This document shows, piece after piece, positions 1 through 8,764 of a DNA stretch of 64,000 nt. Positions within the stretch are counted from its first letter, which is position 1, and each line of letters begins with the position of its first letter. The notes below the pieces were generated by a model. The model searched no databases, was not told the DNA's origin, and saw nothing but the letters and a program-made list of their open reading frames with translations. The translations under genes were made by a program, and so were the position numbers. The stretch comes from CBDCFL01 sp965216135 (GTDB lineage: Bacteria; Pseudomonadota; Alphaproteobacteria; Rhodobacterales; Rhodobacteraceae). The stretch covers positions 434,001 to 498,000 of the forward strand of contig CBDCFL010000024.1 of NCBI GenBank assembly GCA_965216135.1. The letters run 5' to 3'.

Positions 1-2
1 AC

Positions 3-131
3 ACCAACGTCGCCGAGAACCGCGGCAACCATTTTCGGCGCAATTCCGGCGGGCAGGCCGGTGGCCGGGCCGCACGCTATGCGGAAGGATTTCAGGCGGT
101 TTTCCCGCAGACGGTGGATGAGCTGACATGA
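3..131 (+). CDS. C-terminal end of an unidentified protein, partial
   Basis: An open frame enters from the left edge and ends at TGA 129-131, giving the last 42 residues of a protein (ending FPQTVDELT). The tail is rich in Gly, Arg and Ala. Its stop overlaps the next start as ATGA, which suggests translational coupling with the LigK-like gene and therefore a shared pathway, probably aromatic ring-cleavage product metabolism. I do not recognise the family from this short tail. Confidence 0.5.
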   Translation, partial: TNVAENRGNHFRRNSGGQAGGRAARYAEGFQAVFPQTVDELT

Positions 132-820
132 GCATCCGGTTTGGCACCCAGGGCGTCGTCGTCCGCAACATCGCGCGCGCAGATACCAGCGTGATCGAGC
201 GGCTGGGCCGCGCAGGCGTTGCAGGCGTGCATGAAGCCCAGGGGCGAACCGGGCTGATGTCGCCCAGGATGCGCCCGATCCAAGCGGGCCTGAGCCTCGC
301 AGGCAGTGCAGTGACCATCTCGCTGCCGCCCGGCGACAACTGGATGATCCATGTGGCGATCGAACAACTTCAGGACGGCGACATCATGGTGGCCGCACCA
401 ATCAGCCCATGTAACATGGGCTATTTCGGCGATCTCCTGGCAACCTCGGCGATGGCCCACGGCTGCCGCGCGTTGGTGATCGACGCAGGCGTGCGCGATA
501 CCGCCGATCTCAGGGCCATGGGCTTTGGCATCTGGTCGTCGGCGGTCTGGGCCGAGGGCACGGTCAAAGAGACGCTTGGCTCGGTCAACGTGGCGATCAT
601 GTGCGCTGGCGCTCCGGTTCATCCCGGAGATGTCGTGGTCGCCGATGACGACGGTGTGTGCATCGTGCCGCGCGACCAAGCCCAAGCGGTCGCTGAGGCC
701 ACCGAGAAACGCCTCGACGCAGAGGTGATCAAGCGTCAGCGCCTTGCCGCGGGCGAATTGGGCCTGGATATGTATGACATGCGTCAGCGCCTGGCCGACA
801 AGGGTCTGAAATATGTCTGA
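128..820 (+). CDS. ligK: 4-carboxy-4-hydroxy-2-oxoadipate aldolase / oxaloacetate decarboxylase (LigK/ProA type, RraA fold)
   Basis: The 230-aa protein is full length for class II pyruvate aldolases of the RraA-like fold. It carries the GVRD loop at residues 121-124, where R123 and D124 match the catalytic Arg and metal-associated Asp known in the HMG/CHA aldolase family. These enzymes split 4-carboxy-4-hydroxy-2-oxoadipate into pyruvate and oxaloacetate at the end of the protocatechuate 4,5-cleavage or gallate pathway, in the cytoplasm. The start overlaps the upstream stop (ATGA) and the end overlaps the galD-like gene by 8 bp, so the genes form an operon. Ring-cleaving enzymes lie outside the window. 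RraA itself is shorter and lacks this context. Confidence 0.87.
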   Translation: MSIRFGTQGVVVRNIARADTSVIERLGRAGVAGVHEAQGRTGLMSPRMRPIQAGLSLAGSAVTISLPPGDNWMIHVAIEQLQDGDIMVAAPISPCNMGYFGDLLATSAMAHGCRALVIDAGVRDTADLRAMGFGIWSSAVWAEGTVKETLGSVNVAIMCAGAPVHPGDVVVADDDGVCIVPRDQAQAVAEATEKRLDAEVIKRQRLAAGELGLDMYDMRQRLADKGLKYV

Positions 821-1880
821 CGGCATCGCTTGCATGTGGATGCGTGGCGGCACGTCCAAGGGTGGCTATTTCCTGGCCAGTGATCTGCCTGCCGATCCCG
901 CCGCCCGCGATGCGGCCTTGCTGGGCATCATGGGCTCGCCCGATGCGCGCCAGATCGACGGCATGGGCGGCGGCGATCCGCTGACCTCCAAGGTCGCCGT
1001 TGTCAAAAAGTCGGACCGTCCCGGCGTCGATGTCGATTATCTGTTCCTGCAGGTCTTCGTTGATCAGCCGATTGTCACCGACGCGCAGAATTGCGGCAAT
1101 ATCCTTGTCGGCGTCGGGCCGTTTGCCATCGAACGCGGACTTGTGCCGGCACAGCCCGATGAAACGCATGTGACCATCTACATGGAAAATACCGGCCAGA
1201 TCGCCGAGCTTCGGGTCTCAACGCCCGGCGGCAAGGTCGCCTATTCCGGTGTCGCCCGCATCGGCGGTGTGCCCGGAACCGCAGCGCCGATCCCGGTTGA
1301 GTTTCGCGACACCGCCGGGTCAAGCTGTGGTGCCCTGCTGCCGACGGGCCATGCCAGCGACCGAATTGACGGAACCCAAGTGACGCTGATCGACAACGGC
1401 ATGCCGTGCGTGGTTTTGCGCGCCAGCGACTTGGGCGTCACCGGCACCGAACTGCCAGAAGAATTAGAGGCCAACGAAATATTGCGTGCGCGGCTCGAAA
1501 CGCTGCGCCTCGCCGCAGGCAAGTTGATGAACCTCGGCGACGTATCACAGAAATCTGTGCCGAAGCTGACGATGGTCAGCCCGCCCAAAGACGCCGGCAC
1601 AATATCGACGCGGACGTTTATCCCGCACCAATGCCACAAGGCCATCGGCGTTTTGGGTGCCATCAGCGTGGCCACCGCCTGCCTAATTGAGGGCAGCACG
1701 GCGTTTGAGTTGGCAACACCCGGCATCGGGAAAAAACGCGCGCTGACCATCGAGCATCCGAGCGGCGAGATGACGATCATCGTGACGCTGGACGACCAAG
1801 GCGCGGTTGCAAGTGCGGCTGTGGTTCGCACCGCGCGCAAGCTGATGGACGGGCTGGTCTTTCCGGCGGTTGAAACATGA
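813..1880 (+). CDS. galD: 4-oxalomesaconate tautomerase (GalD/PrpF family)
   Basis: The 355-aa product is a PrpF-family protein with the diaminopimelate-epimerase fold. The N-terminal RGGTSKGGYF (residues 11-20) is the family signature, and GMGGGDPLTSK follows near residue 50. GalD-type members isomerise the keto and enol forms of 4-oxalomesaconate, feeding the hydratase and then the LigK aldolase. The gene overlaps ligK by 8 bp and its stop abuts the stop of the convergent regulator at 1881. PrpF methylaconitate isomerase is the main alternative, but pairing with a LigK-type aldolase favours the aromatic pathway role. Confidence 0.85.
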   Translation: MSDGIACMWMRGGTSKGGYFLASDLPADPAARDAALLGIMGSPDARQIDGMGGGDPLTSKVAVVKKSDRPGVDVDYLFLQVFVDQPIVTDAQNCGNILVGVGPFAIERGLVPAQPDETHVTIYMENTGQIAELRVSTPGGKVAYSGVARIGGVPGTAAPIPVEFRDTAGSSCGALLPTGHASDRIDGTQVTLIDNGMPCVVLRASDLGVTGTELPEELEANEILRARLETLRLAAGKLMNLGDVSQKSVPKLTMVSPPKDAGTISTRTFIPHQCHKAIGVLGAISVATACLIEGSTAFELATPGIGKKRALTIEHPSGEMTIIVTLDDQGAVASAAVVRTARKLMDGLVFPAVET

Positions 1881-2837
1881 TCAGCTGCGCAAGCTCGACG
1901 GTGGCGCCCCAAATTCCGCCGAAAATGACTTGCTATAATGCGATGAATTGGCAAACCCCGTCGCCAAAGCAATCTCGGTCAATGAAATGGGAGAGGTTTC
2001 CGACAGCCGCCGCCCGGTTCGCAGGCGCAGTTTGCGATAATAGGCCATGGTGCTGACGCCAAGTTTGTCCCTGAACAGCCGGTTGAGCTGACGGATTGTC
2101 ACCCCCGCCACGGTCGCCAGTTGATCAAGCGACAGAGGATCGGCGATGTGGCTTTCCATTGCCGCCACCGCGTGCAGAACCGGTGACGACGAGGTGCCAA
2201 TGCGCTCGACAAGCCCCCCACGCTGCGGCTCGGCGGGGTCGCGAATGCCGGTATGCAGGAACCAGTCGCCGACCAGACGCGCCAGGTCTGCCCCGTGGTG
2301 CTGCGCGATCAGCGCGTGCATCATATCAAGCGGCGAGGTGCCGCCGCCGCAAGTCACGCGGTCGCGGTCAATCACGAAAAGCAGCTTTTCAACCAGCAAA
2401 CCGGGTTCCAGCTCGCTCAGCGCCGGTGCGTGTTCCCAATGAACCGTCATGCGGCGACCGTCCATCAATCCGGCCTTGGCCAGAATATAGGGCCCGCCAG
2501 AAACACCACCGATCTGCGCGCCGGTCCGCGCCATCCGGGCCAGCCAGGGAAACACCGCGCGTCCGTCAAATGCCGATGGATCGCCACCGGCGATCACCAG
2601 AAAGAGGTCTAGTTCGAGCACCTGACCGACGCGCGCGTCGGCGGAAATATTGGCGGCCCCGGAGCTTTGCGCCGAAGTGCCGTCATCGAAATGAACAACA
2701 TCGTAGAGCCGTTTTTTGCTGAGCAGATTGGCGGCACGCAGTGGCTCGACCGTGCAGGCGTAGGACATCAGTGCAAATCCCGGAACTGGATAAATGCCAA
2801 CCCGATACGGGCGGAGATTCTGGGGTTTTGCGTCCAT
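1881..2837 (-). CDS. GlxA-family transcriptional regulator (DJ-1/PfpI domain plus AraC-type HTH)
   Basis: The 318-aa protein has an N-terminal DJ-1/PfpI-like domain (about residues 10-190, with GGVSGGPYILAKAGLM in the nucleophile-elbow region, where the usual Cys is absent) and a C-terminal AraC HTH domain (about 215-315, containing LDQLATVAGVTIRQLNRLF and IALATGFANSSHYSKSF). Regulators of this build control methylated-amine catabolism such as glycine betaine, dimethylglycine and sarcosine. It is divergent from soxB with an 89-bp gap, so it probably activates soxBDAG and responds to a pathway metabolite. The ligand cannot be read from sequence. Confidence 0.88.
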   Translation of the reverse strand: MDAKPQNLRPYRVGIYPVPGFALMSYACTVEPLRAANLLSKKRLYDVVHFDDGTSAQSSGAANISADARVGQVLELDLFLVIAGGDPSAFDGRAVFPWLARMARTGAQIGGVSGGPYILAKAGLMDGRRMTVHWEHAPALSELEPGLLVEKLLFVIDRDRVTCGGGTSPLDMMHALIAQHHGADLARLVGDWFLHTGIRDPAEPQRGGLVERIGTSSSPVLHAVAAMESHIADPLSLDQLATVAGVTIRQLNRLFRDKLGVSTMAYYRKLRLRTGRRLSETSPISLTEIALATGFANSSHYSKSFSAEFGAPPSSLRS

Positions 2838-2926
2838 TATCGAACATTATGTGTCTAATTTGGGAAAGTCGATTTTCTTGTTTCAGGCCATCCTGTGATT
2901 CACATGTTTGGGGGGCCGCTGGCGCA
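2838..2926. promoter_or_regulatory. Divergent intergenic region between the GlxA-type regulator and soxB
   Basis: This 89-bp A/T-richer gap separates the two start codons and must hold both promoters and any AraC-type operator. I see no convincing sigma-70 promoter or clean inverted repeat. The soxB start at 2927 is preceded only by a G-rich stretch (GGGGGGCC) as a possible ribosome binding site. Confidence 0.4.
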
Positions 2927-4177
2927 ATGCACTACTCAGCTTTCAGAATATTCTGGGAAGGTCTGACCGGCAACAAAGGCTGGCAACCGGTCTGGCGCGA
3001 GCCAGAGCCGAAGGACGAATATGACATCGTCATCGTCGGCGGCGGCGGGCATGGTCTGGCGACCGCCTATTATCTGGCCAAGGAGTTCGGCGTCACGAAC
3101 GTGGCGGTCATTGAAAAGGGCTGGCTCGGCTCCGGCAATATCGGGCGCAACACCACTATTGTGCGCTCCAACTATCTGCTGGAAGGCAATCAGCCGTTTT
3201 ATGAGATGTCGATGAAGCTCTGGGAAGGGCTGGAGCAGGATTTCAACTATAATGCCATGGTCAGCCAGCGCGGCATTCTGAACCTCATTCACAATGACCC
3301 GCAACGCGATGCTTTCGCGCGGCGCGGCAATGCCATGCACCTGTCCGAGGCGGGCGCCGTCCTGCTGGACAAGGCCGGCATCAAGAAAATGGCCCCTTTT
3401 CTCGACTTCGACAACGGACGCTTCCCCATTCAGGGTGCGATTTGGCACCCCCGTGGCGGAACGGTGCGCCATGACGCGGTAGCCTGGGGCTATGCGCGCG
3501 GTGCCGACAGCCGCGGCGTCGACATATTGCAGAACACCGAAGTCACTGGATTTCACATCGAAAACGGCACCTGCAAAGGCGTCGAAACCTCCCGCGGGGC
3601 GATCCGCGCCAAGAAAGTCGCAGTCTGTGTTGCTGGATCCTCCTCCCGGGTCATGGCGCAGGCCGGCATGCGGTTGCCCATTGAAAGCCATGTCTTGCAG
3701 GCTTTCGTCACCGAAGGGTTGAAGCCGACAATACCCGGCGTCATCACCTTCGGCGCGGGACATTTTTATGTCAGCCAGTCCGACAAGGGCGGGCTGGTTT
3801 TTGGCGGCGATATCGACGGCTATAACTCTTACGCACAGCGCGGGAATCTGCCGGTGGTCGAGGATGTCTGCGAAGGCGGCATGGCGATCATGCCGATGAT
3901 CGGGCGCGCGAGGCTGCTCAGGATGTGGGGCGGTTTGATGGACATGTCGATGGATGGTTCGCCTTTCATCGACAAGACACATATCGACGGGCTCTATTTC
4001 AACGGCGGCTGGTGCTATGGTGGCTTCAAGGCGACGCCTGCATCCGGATTTTGCTATGCGCATCTGCTGGCCACCGACCGTCCGCATGACGTGGCCAAAG
4101 CCTACCGGCTGGACCGGTTCCGCCGCGGCGCGCCCATCGACGAAAAGGGCCAGGGCGCCCAGCCGAATTTGCACTGA
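2927..4177 (+). CDS. soxB: Sarcosine oxidase, beta subunit
   Basis: The 416-aa product matches the usual SoxB length from the ATG at 2927; upstream in-frame codons only add non-homologous sequence. It has an N-terminal FAD-binding GGGGHG (residues 38-43). H174 in the WHPRGGT motif falls where heterotetrameric enzymes attach FMN covalently. SoxB oxidises the N-methyl group of sarcosine to a methylene intermediate that is passed to tetrahydrofolate on SoxA, with H2O2 released. It is the first gene of soxB-D-A-G and divergent from a GlxA-type regulator. Confidence 0.95.
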   Translation: MHYSAFRIFWEGLTGNKGWQPVWREPEPKDEYDIVIVGGGGHGLATAYYLAKEFGVTNVAVIEKGWLGSGNIGRNTTIVRSNYLLEGNQPFYEMSMKLWEGLEQDFNYNAMVSQRGILNLIHNDPQRDAFARRGNAMHLSEAGAVLLDKAGIKKMAPFLDFDNGRFPIQGAIWHPRGGTVRHDAVAWGYARGADSRGVDILQNTEVTGFHIENGTCKGVETSRGAIRAKKVAVCVAGSSSRVMAQAGMRLPIESHVLQAFVTEGLKPTIPGVITFGAGHFYVSQSDKGGLVFGGDIDGYNSYAQRGNLPVVEDVCEGGMAIMPMIGRARLLRMWGGLMDMSMDGSPFIDKTHIDGLYFNGGWCYGGFKATPASGFCYAHLLATDRPHDVAKAYRLDRFRRGAPIDEKGQGAQPNLH

Positions 4178-4188
4178 TCGAAAAAACC

Positions 4189-4287
4189 ATGGCCGACAAA
4201 AAGCCGACAGATAGCCGACACATGTCAAACACCCGTTTTCGGGCGTTCCCAGGCAATATTGCGCAATTGCGCGGAGGTCGAACATGA
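4189..4287 (+). CDS. Candidate 32-aa leader ORF between soxB and soxD
   Basis: ATG at 4189 opens a 32-codon basic peptide (MADKKPTDS...RGGRT) ending at TGA 4285-4287, which overlaps the soxD ATG as ATGA. It fills the only sizeable gap in an otherwise tightly packed operon. There is no strong Shine-Dalgarno sequence before it, and I recognise no family. It could couple translation into soxD, or be a chance ORF. The sequence upstream of the soxD start (GCGGAGGTCGAAC) lies inside it and serves as the soxD ribosome binding site. Confidence 0.25.
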   Translation: MADKKPTDSRHMSNTRFRAFPGNIAQLRGGRT

Positions 4288-4571
4288 TCATCAATCACCC
4301 CCTGCTTGGCCCGCGCGATTCGGCCGAATTTGTCTACAAAGGCGATGCGTCTCTGATCGACCGACCCGATGGTATGGCCGAAGGCGTCGAAGATTCCCTT
4401 CACGATTACATGTATTTACGCGACAACCCGGCGGGCGAGCACCGCGAGCTTTGGTATCACGAGCAGGGCGACCGCTCTTGGCTGGTAGTCACCCGAAACA
4501 CGTTGACCCATGAAATTTCGCAGGTTGAAATGGCCCGCGACGTAGCCCGCAGCCGAGGGCGTTCGAGATGA
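4284..4571 (+). CDS. soxD: Sarcosine oxidase, delta subunit, lacking the cysteine zinc ligands
   Basis: The 95-aa protein matches the SoxD family along its length (EFVYKGDAS, DYMYLRDNPAGEHRELWYHEQGDRSW, TRNTLTHEI). In characterised SoxD, zinc is held by Cys6, Cys9, His59 and Cys63. Here the corresponding positions are P6, G9, H59 and D63, so only the histidine remains. The start has a good GGAGG-like site upstream and the end overlaps soxA by 4 bp. The subunit probably keeps its structural role in the tetramer without zinc. Confidence 0.92.
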   Translation: MIINHPLLGPRDSAEFVYKGDASLIDRPDGMAEGVEDSLHDYMYLRDNPAGEHRELWYHEQGDRSWLVVTRNTLTHEISQVEMARDVARSRGRSR

Positions 4572-7510
4572 GCCAGACACACCGGATTGAAGGCGGATTA
4601 ATCGACCGCTCGCAGGTCTTGAATTTTACCTGGAACGGTAAAAAAATGCAGGGACATCAGGGCGATACGCTGGCCTCCGCGTTGCTGGCAAATGGCCAAA
4701 TTCTGATGGGCCGCTCATTCAAATACCACCGCCCGCGCGGCGTATTCAGCGCCGGTTCCGAGGAAGGCAGCGCGCTGGTACAATTGCGCAAAGGCGCCGC
4801 GCAGGAACCCAACACGCGCTCCACCGTCGCCGAGCTGTTCGACGGGCTGGAAGCCACCAGCCAGAACCACCGCGGGTCGCTGGAAAACGATCTGATGGCG
4901 GTTACCGATCTTCTGTCGCCCTTCCTAAGTGCCGGGTTTTACTACAAAACATTCATGTGGCCCAAGGCATTCTGGGAAAAGCTCTATGAGCCTGCGATCC
5001 GGATGTCTGCCGGTCTGGGCAGGCTGTCGATGCAGCCTGATCCTGATGTCTATGACCACGGCTTTCTGCACTGCGACCTGCTGGTCATCGGCGCCGGTCC
5101 AACCGGTATCGCGGCTGCTCTGCACGCTGCCCGCGGCGGCGCGCGGATCATCATCGCGGATGAAGACTTTCTGCCCGGTGGCCGTTTGAATTCAGAGGCT
5201 TACGAGGTTTCGGGGAAACCCGGCTCGGACTGGGCCGCAACCGCGATGGCCGAACTGGCGGCAATGGACAACGTGCGGGTCATGACGCGAACCACCGTAT
5301 ACGGTGCGTTCGATCACGGTATCTACGGTGCTCTGGAGCGCAAAACCGATCATTTGCCGACATCAAACGGAATGCCGCGTCAGGTTCTGTGGCGCGTCTA
5401 CGCCAAACGCTCACTGCTTTGTGCCGGTGCCACCGAACGATCTATCGCTTTCGGCAACAATGACCGCCCCGGTATCATGCTGTCGGGCGCGGTGCGCAGC
5501 TATGTCAATCGCTACGGCGTCGCTCCTGGCAAACGGGTGGCGGTGTTCACCAATAACGATGACGGTTGGCAGACGGCTGAGGATCTGAAGGCGAAAGGCG
5601 TCAATATTTCGGCTGTTATTGACACCAGAACCGGTATCAACCGCGGTATCGACGGCGCGGTTGTGGCGACAGGTTCGGCGGTGACGGACACCAAGGGTCG
5701 CCGCGGCTTGAGCCAGATCACGCTGACCAACGGCACAAAAATTGATGCCGATTGCCTGGCGGTTTCCGGCGGCTGGAACCCGAATGTGCATCTGACCTGC
5801 CACCAGCGTGGCCGCCCGACGTGGCGCGAGGACCTCGCCGCCTTTGTTCCGGGCGGGGAATTGCCGCCAGGTATGGCCGTGGCCGGGGCCGCCAACGGCA
5901 CCATGCCACTGGGCGCGGCTCTGACGGACGGGCACAAACAAGCCGCTGCAATTCTTGGCGATCTGGGCCTGAAGGCCAGCAAAACCAAAGCGCCGAAAGC
6001 CTCGGACGAGACCTATTCGATCACGCCCTTCTGGCATGTCGGCGAAAGCAAAAAGCGCGCCTGGGTCGATCTGCAAAACGATGTGACGACCAAGGATATC
6101 AAGCAATCCCAGCGTGAGGGTTTCCGCTCGGCCGAGCTGTTGAAACGTTACACTACGCTCGGCATGGCCACCGATCAGGGCAAGACCGCCAACGTGCTCG
6201 GTCTGGCGATCCTGGCCGAGGCGGCGGGCAAATCCATCCCGGAAACCGGCACAACGATTTTCCGCCCGCCTTACACCGGCGTGCCGATCGGCGCCTTTGC
6301 AGGCCGCGCGCGCGGCAAGGATTTCCGCCCCTTCCGCCTGACGCCCTCTCACAAATGGGCCGAAGCGCAGGGTGCCACGTTTGTCGAGGTCGGCATGTGG
6401 CTGCGCGCCCAGTGGTTTGCACAACCCGGTGAAAAAGGCTGGCGCGACTCGGTGGATCGCGAAGTGGAAGCAACGCGCAAATCGGTCGGCATCTGCGATG
6501 TGACCACACTGGGCAAGATCGACATTCAGGGCCGTGACGCGGCTGAGTTTTTGAACCGCATTTATTCCAACGCCTTCGCCAAGCTGGCCGTCGGCAAGGT
6601 GCGCTACGGCGTGATGCTGCGCGATGACGGGTTCATGTATGACGACGGCACCACCGCGCGTCTGTCGGAAACCCATTTCGTCATGACCACAACCACCGCC
6701 AACGCCGTTACTGTGTTCCGCAACATGGAATTCGCGCGTCAATGCCTGTGGCCCGATCTGGATGTTCATCTGATCTCGACCACAGACGGCTGGGCGCAGT
6801 TTGCCGTGGCAGGTCCGAACAGCCGCGCGCTGCTGTCCAAGGTCGTGGACGATCTGGACCTGTCAAACGAGGGCTTTCCGTTCATGACCTGTGCCGAATG
6901 CACGGTGTGCGGCGGCACGCCGGGGCGGCTGTTCCGCATCTCGTTTTCCGGTGAACTGGCCTTTGAGATTGCGGTGCCGGCGCGTTATGGCGATGCGCTG
7001 ATGCGCGAGCTGATGAAAGCGGGCGAAGAGTTCGACGTTGTGCCCTATGGAACCGAGGCTCTGGGCGTCATGCGCATCGAAAAGGGCCACGCAGCCGGTA
7101 ACGAGCTGACCGGTCAGACCACAGCACAGATGGTCGGTTTGGGTGGTATGGTGTCGAAGAAGAAAGACGCCTTTGGCTCGAAATTGTCCGAGCGGCCGGA
7201 AATGAACCGCGATGACGACATGCGGCTGGTGGGTTTCCATCCCGTTGACAAGTCGCTGCTTTTGACCGCAGGCACCCATTTCCTGGCCAAGGATGACCCC
7301 GCGGATATGGCCCATGATCAGGGCTGGATGACATCCGTTGCCTATTCGCCCGAACTCGGCCATTCGGTCGGGCTTGGATACCTCAAACGCGGCAAGGAAC
7401 GGATGGGCGAGACGTTGCGCGGATATGACCAAGTGCGCAGGCGCGATTACGAGGTGATCGTCACCTCGGTCCATCACATCGACCCCGAAGGAGAGCGTCA
7501 ACGTGGCTGA
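4568..7510 (+). CDS. soxA: Sarcosine oxidase, alpha subunit
   Basis: The 980-aa product has the full SoxA architecture. An N-terminal 2Fe-2S-ferredoxin-like segment (about residues 18-100) carries GRSFKYHRPRG. A dinucleotide-binding domain follows with GAGPTGIAAALHAARGG near residue 175, and a C-terminal GcvT/aminomethyltransferase domain (about 600-970) receives the methylene group on tetrahydrofolate. It binds NAD and forms the channelled tetramer with SoxB, SoxD and SoxG. It overlaps soxD by 4 bp and soxG by 8 bp. No disruption is seen. Confidence 0.96.
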   Translation: MSQTHRIEGGLIDRSQVLNFTWNGKKMQGHQGDTLASALLANGQILMGRSFKYHRPRGVFSAGSEEGSALVQLRKGAAQEPNTRSTVAELFDGLEATSQNHRGSLENDLMAVTDLLSPFLSAGFYYKTFMWPKAFWEKLYEPAIRMSAGLGRLSMQPDPDVYDHGFLHCDLLVIGAGPTGIAAALHAARGGARIIIADEDFLPGGRLNSEAYEVSGKPGSDWAATAMAELAAMDNVRVMTRTTVYGAFDHGIYGALERKTDHLPTSNGMPRQVLWRVYAKRSLLCAGATERSIAFGNNDRPGIMLSGAVRSYVNRYGVAPGKRVAVFTNNDDGWQTAEDLKAKGVNISAVIDTRTGINRGIDGAVVATGSAVTDTKGRRGLSQITLTNGTKIDADCLAVSGGWNPNVHLTCHQRGRPTWREDLAAFVPGGELPPGMAVAGAANGTMPLGAALTDGHKQAAAILGDLGLKASKTKAPKASDETYSITPFWHVGESKKRAWVDLQNDVTTKDIKQSQREGFRSAELLKRYTTLGMATDQGKTANVLGLAILAEAAGKSIPETGTTIFRPPYTGVPIGAFAGRARGKDFRPFRLTPSHKWAEAQGATFVEVGMWLRAQWFAQPGEKGWRDSVDREVEATRKSVGICDVTTLGKIDIQGRDAAEFLNRIYSNAFAKLAVGKVRYGVMLRDDGFMYDDGTTARLSETHFVMTTTTANAVTVFRNMEFARQCLWPDLDVHLISTTDGWAQFAVAGPNSRALLSKVVDDLDLSNEGFPFMTCAECTVCGGTPGRLFRISFSGELAFEIAVPARYGDALMRELMKAGEEFDVVPYGTEALGVMRIEKGHAAGNELTGQTTAQMVGLGGMVSKKKDAFGSKLSERPEMNRDDDMRLVGFHPVDKSLLLTAGTHFLAKDDPADMAHDQGWMTSVAYSPELGHSVGLGYLKRGKERMGETLRGYDQVRRRDYEVIVTSVHHIDPEGERQRG

Positions 7511-8069
7511 TAAATTGCTGAACGCCGAAGCTATCCTCGGCGGTGTTGATACGGAACTGGGTGGCTGTCGGATCGTCGAACGTGATGATCTGGCGGTGGT
7601 CTCAATCGCCACGCCTCTGGGCGCTGCCGACAAACTGGCCAGCGCGTTGAAATCCGGGCTGAAAGTTGATCTGCCGTCGCCGGTTCTTTCATCTGAGGCA
7701 GCGGGCACGCGGCTGATCCAGACAAGCGCGGATCAGTATCTGGTGATCTTTTCCCATGCGACACCGGATGCGAACGCGACCGTGCAAAAGAAACTGAAAG
7801 GCACCGCCTATACCACCGATCAAACCGATGTCTGGGCGCGCCTGGAAGTATCGGGGGCCAATGTGCGCACAGCCCTTGAACGGCTCTGCCCGCTTGATCT
7901 GCACGACGATGCGTTCCCCATTGGCGCCTCGGCGCGCACGTCGATGGAACATATGGGCACGATCATTATCCGCACCGGCACCGATAGCTTCTTGCTGATG
8001 TCAGCAAGCTCGTCGGCCAAATCATTTCTACACGCAGTCGAAACGTCGTTTCGCTACACTATCGCTTAG
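7503..8069 (+). CDS. soxG: Sarcosine oxidase, gamma subunit
   Basis: The 188-aa protein is a SoxG-type subunit with GcvT-like features (SADQYLVIF near the middle, VWARLEVSGANVRTALERLCPLDL, MEHMGTIIIRTGTDSFLLM). It is a structural subunit of heterotetrameric sarcosine oxidase. The start overlaps the soxA end by 8 bp and is preceded by GGAGAG. Its TAG (8067-8069) overlaps the TAA of the convergent amidotransferase gene in the shared TTAG, leaving no room for a conventional terminator between them. Confidence 0.92.
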   Translation: MADKLLNAEAILGGVDTELGGCRIVERDDLAVVSIATPLGAADKLASALKSGLKVDLPSPVLSSEAAGTRLIQTSADQYLVIFSHATPDANATVQKKLKGTAYTTDQTDVWARLEVSGANVRTALERLCPLDLHDDAFPIGASARTSMEHMGTIIIRTGTDSFLLMSASSSAKSFLHAVETSFRYTIA

Positions 8070-8755
8070 CGGTCGGCTCGGCTGCGCTTGAAAAACTCTT
8101 CAAACCGGTCGGCAAACCGATATGACGTCAGGTCGCGGTTGAGGCCTGCTTTGGCATTTTCGACGATATCATCAGGCAGGACCGCACCGCGCGCCTCGAT
8201 CAGATCGGCGATGAAATCAACCGTGAACTCAGGATGGGGCTGAACCGTCAGCGCCCGGTCCCCATAGGCCAGCATCGCATATTGGCAAAAGTCTGACGAT
8301 CCGATCACTTCGGCACCCGGCGGCAGTTCGACGATCTGATCCTGATGCCAGGCCAATACCCGATCATGACCGCTGGCGTCGTCCGTGTCGTAATCCGCTG
8401 CGCCAACCGACCAGCCGCCGACAAATTTCTCGACCTTGCCGCCAAGCGCCTGGGCCAGCAGTTGATGGCCAAAACAGACGCCGATGATGGGCACCCCTTG
8501 CGCGAAGGCGGCGCGCAGAAATTCCTCTAGCGGCGGTATCCAGGCGTGGTCTTCGTAGACACCGAATTTGGACCCGGTGATCAGCCAGCCGTCAGCCGCA
8601 TCCACGCTGGCGGGCAGTTCGCCGTCCAGGGCGGCATAGACATCGAATGCAAATCCGCGCCCGGCCAGCATCGCCTGGAAAATATCGCCATAATCGCCAT
8701 GTTTTTTGCGCATCTCATCAGGTGAGCGACCGGTTTGCAGGATGCCAATTTTCAT
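8066..8755 (-). CDS. Class I glutamine amidotransferase
   Basis: The 229-aa protein has a complete class I glutamine amidotransferase triad: nucleophile C94 in GVCFGHQ, and H174 and E176 in QPHPEF. There is no fused synthetase domain, so it resembles stand-alone GMP-synthase-like or gamma-glutamyl hydrolase-type enzymes. Its position between sarcosine oxidase and an agmatinase-like gene hints at gamma-glutamylated amine catabolism, but that is inference. It lies 9 bp downstream of the ureohydrolase on the same strand and is convergent with soxG. Confidence 0.85.
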   Translation of the reverse strand: MKIGILQTGRSPDEMRKKHGDYGDIFQAMLAGRGFAFDVYAALDGELPASVDAADGWLITGSKFGVYEDHAWIPPLEEFLRAAFAQGVPIIGVCFGHQLLAQALGGKVEKFVGGWSVGAADYDTDDASGHDRVLAWHQDQIVELPPGAEVIGSSDFCQYAMLAYGDRALTVQPHPEFTVDFIADLIEARGAVLPDDIVENAKAGLNRDLTSYRFADRFEEFFKRSRADR

Positions 8756-8764
8756 CCGTCCAAC

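Noticed and set aside
5411..6769. 452-aa frame antisense to soxA, and a similar one antisense to selO (36060-37628)
   Set aside because: They are shadows of well-supported genes on the other strand and contain no family motifs.
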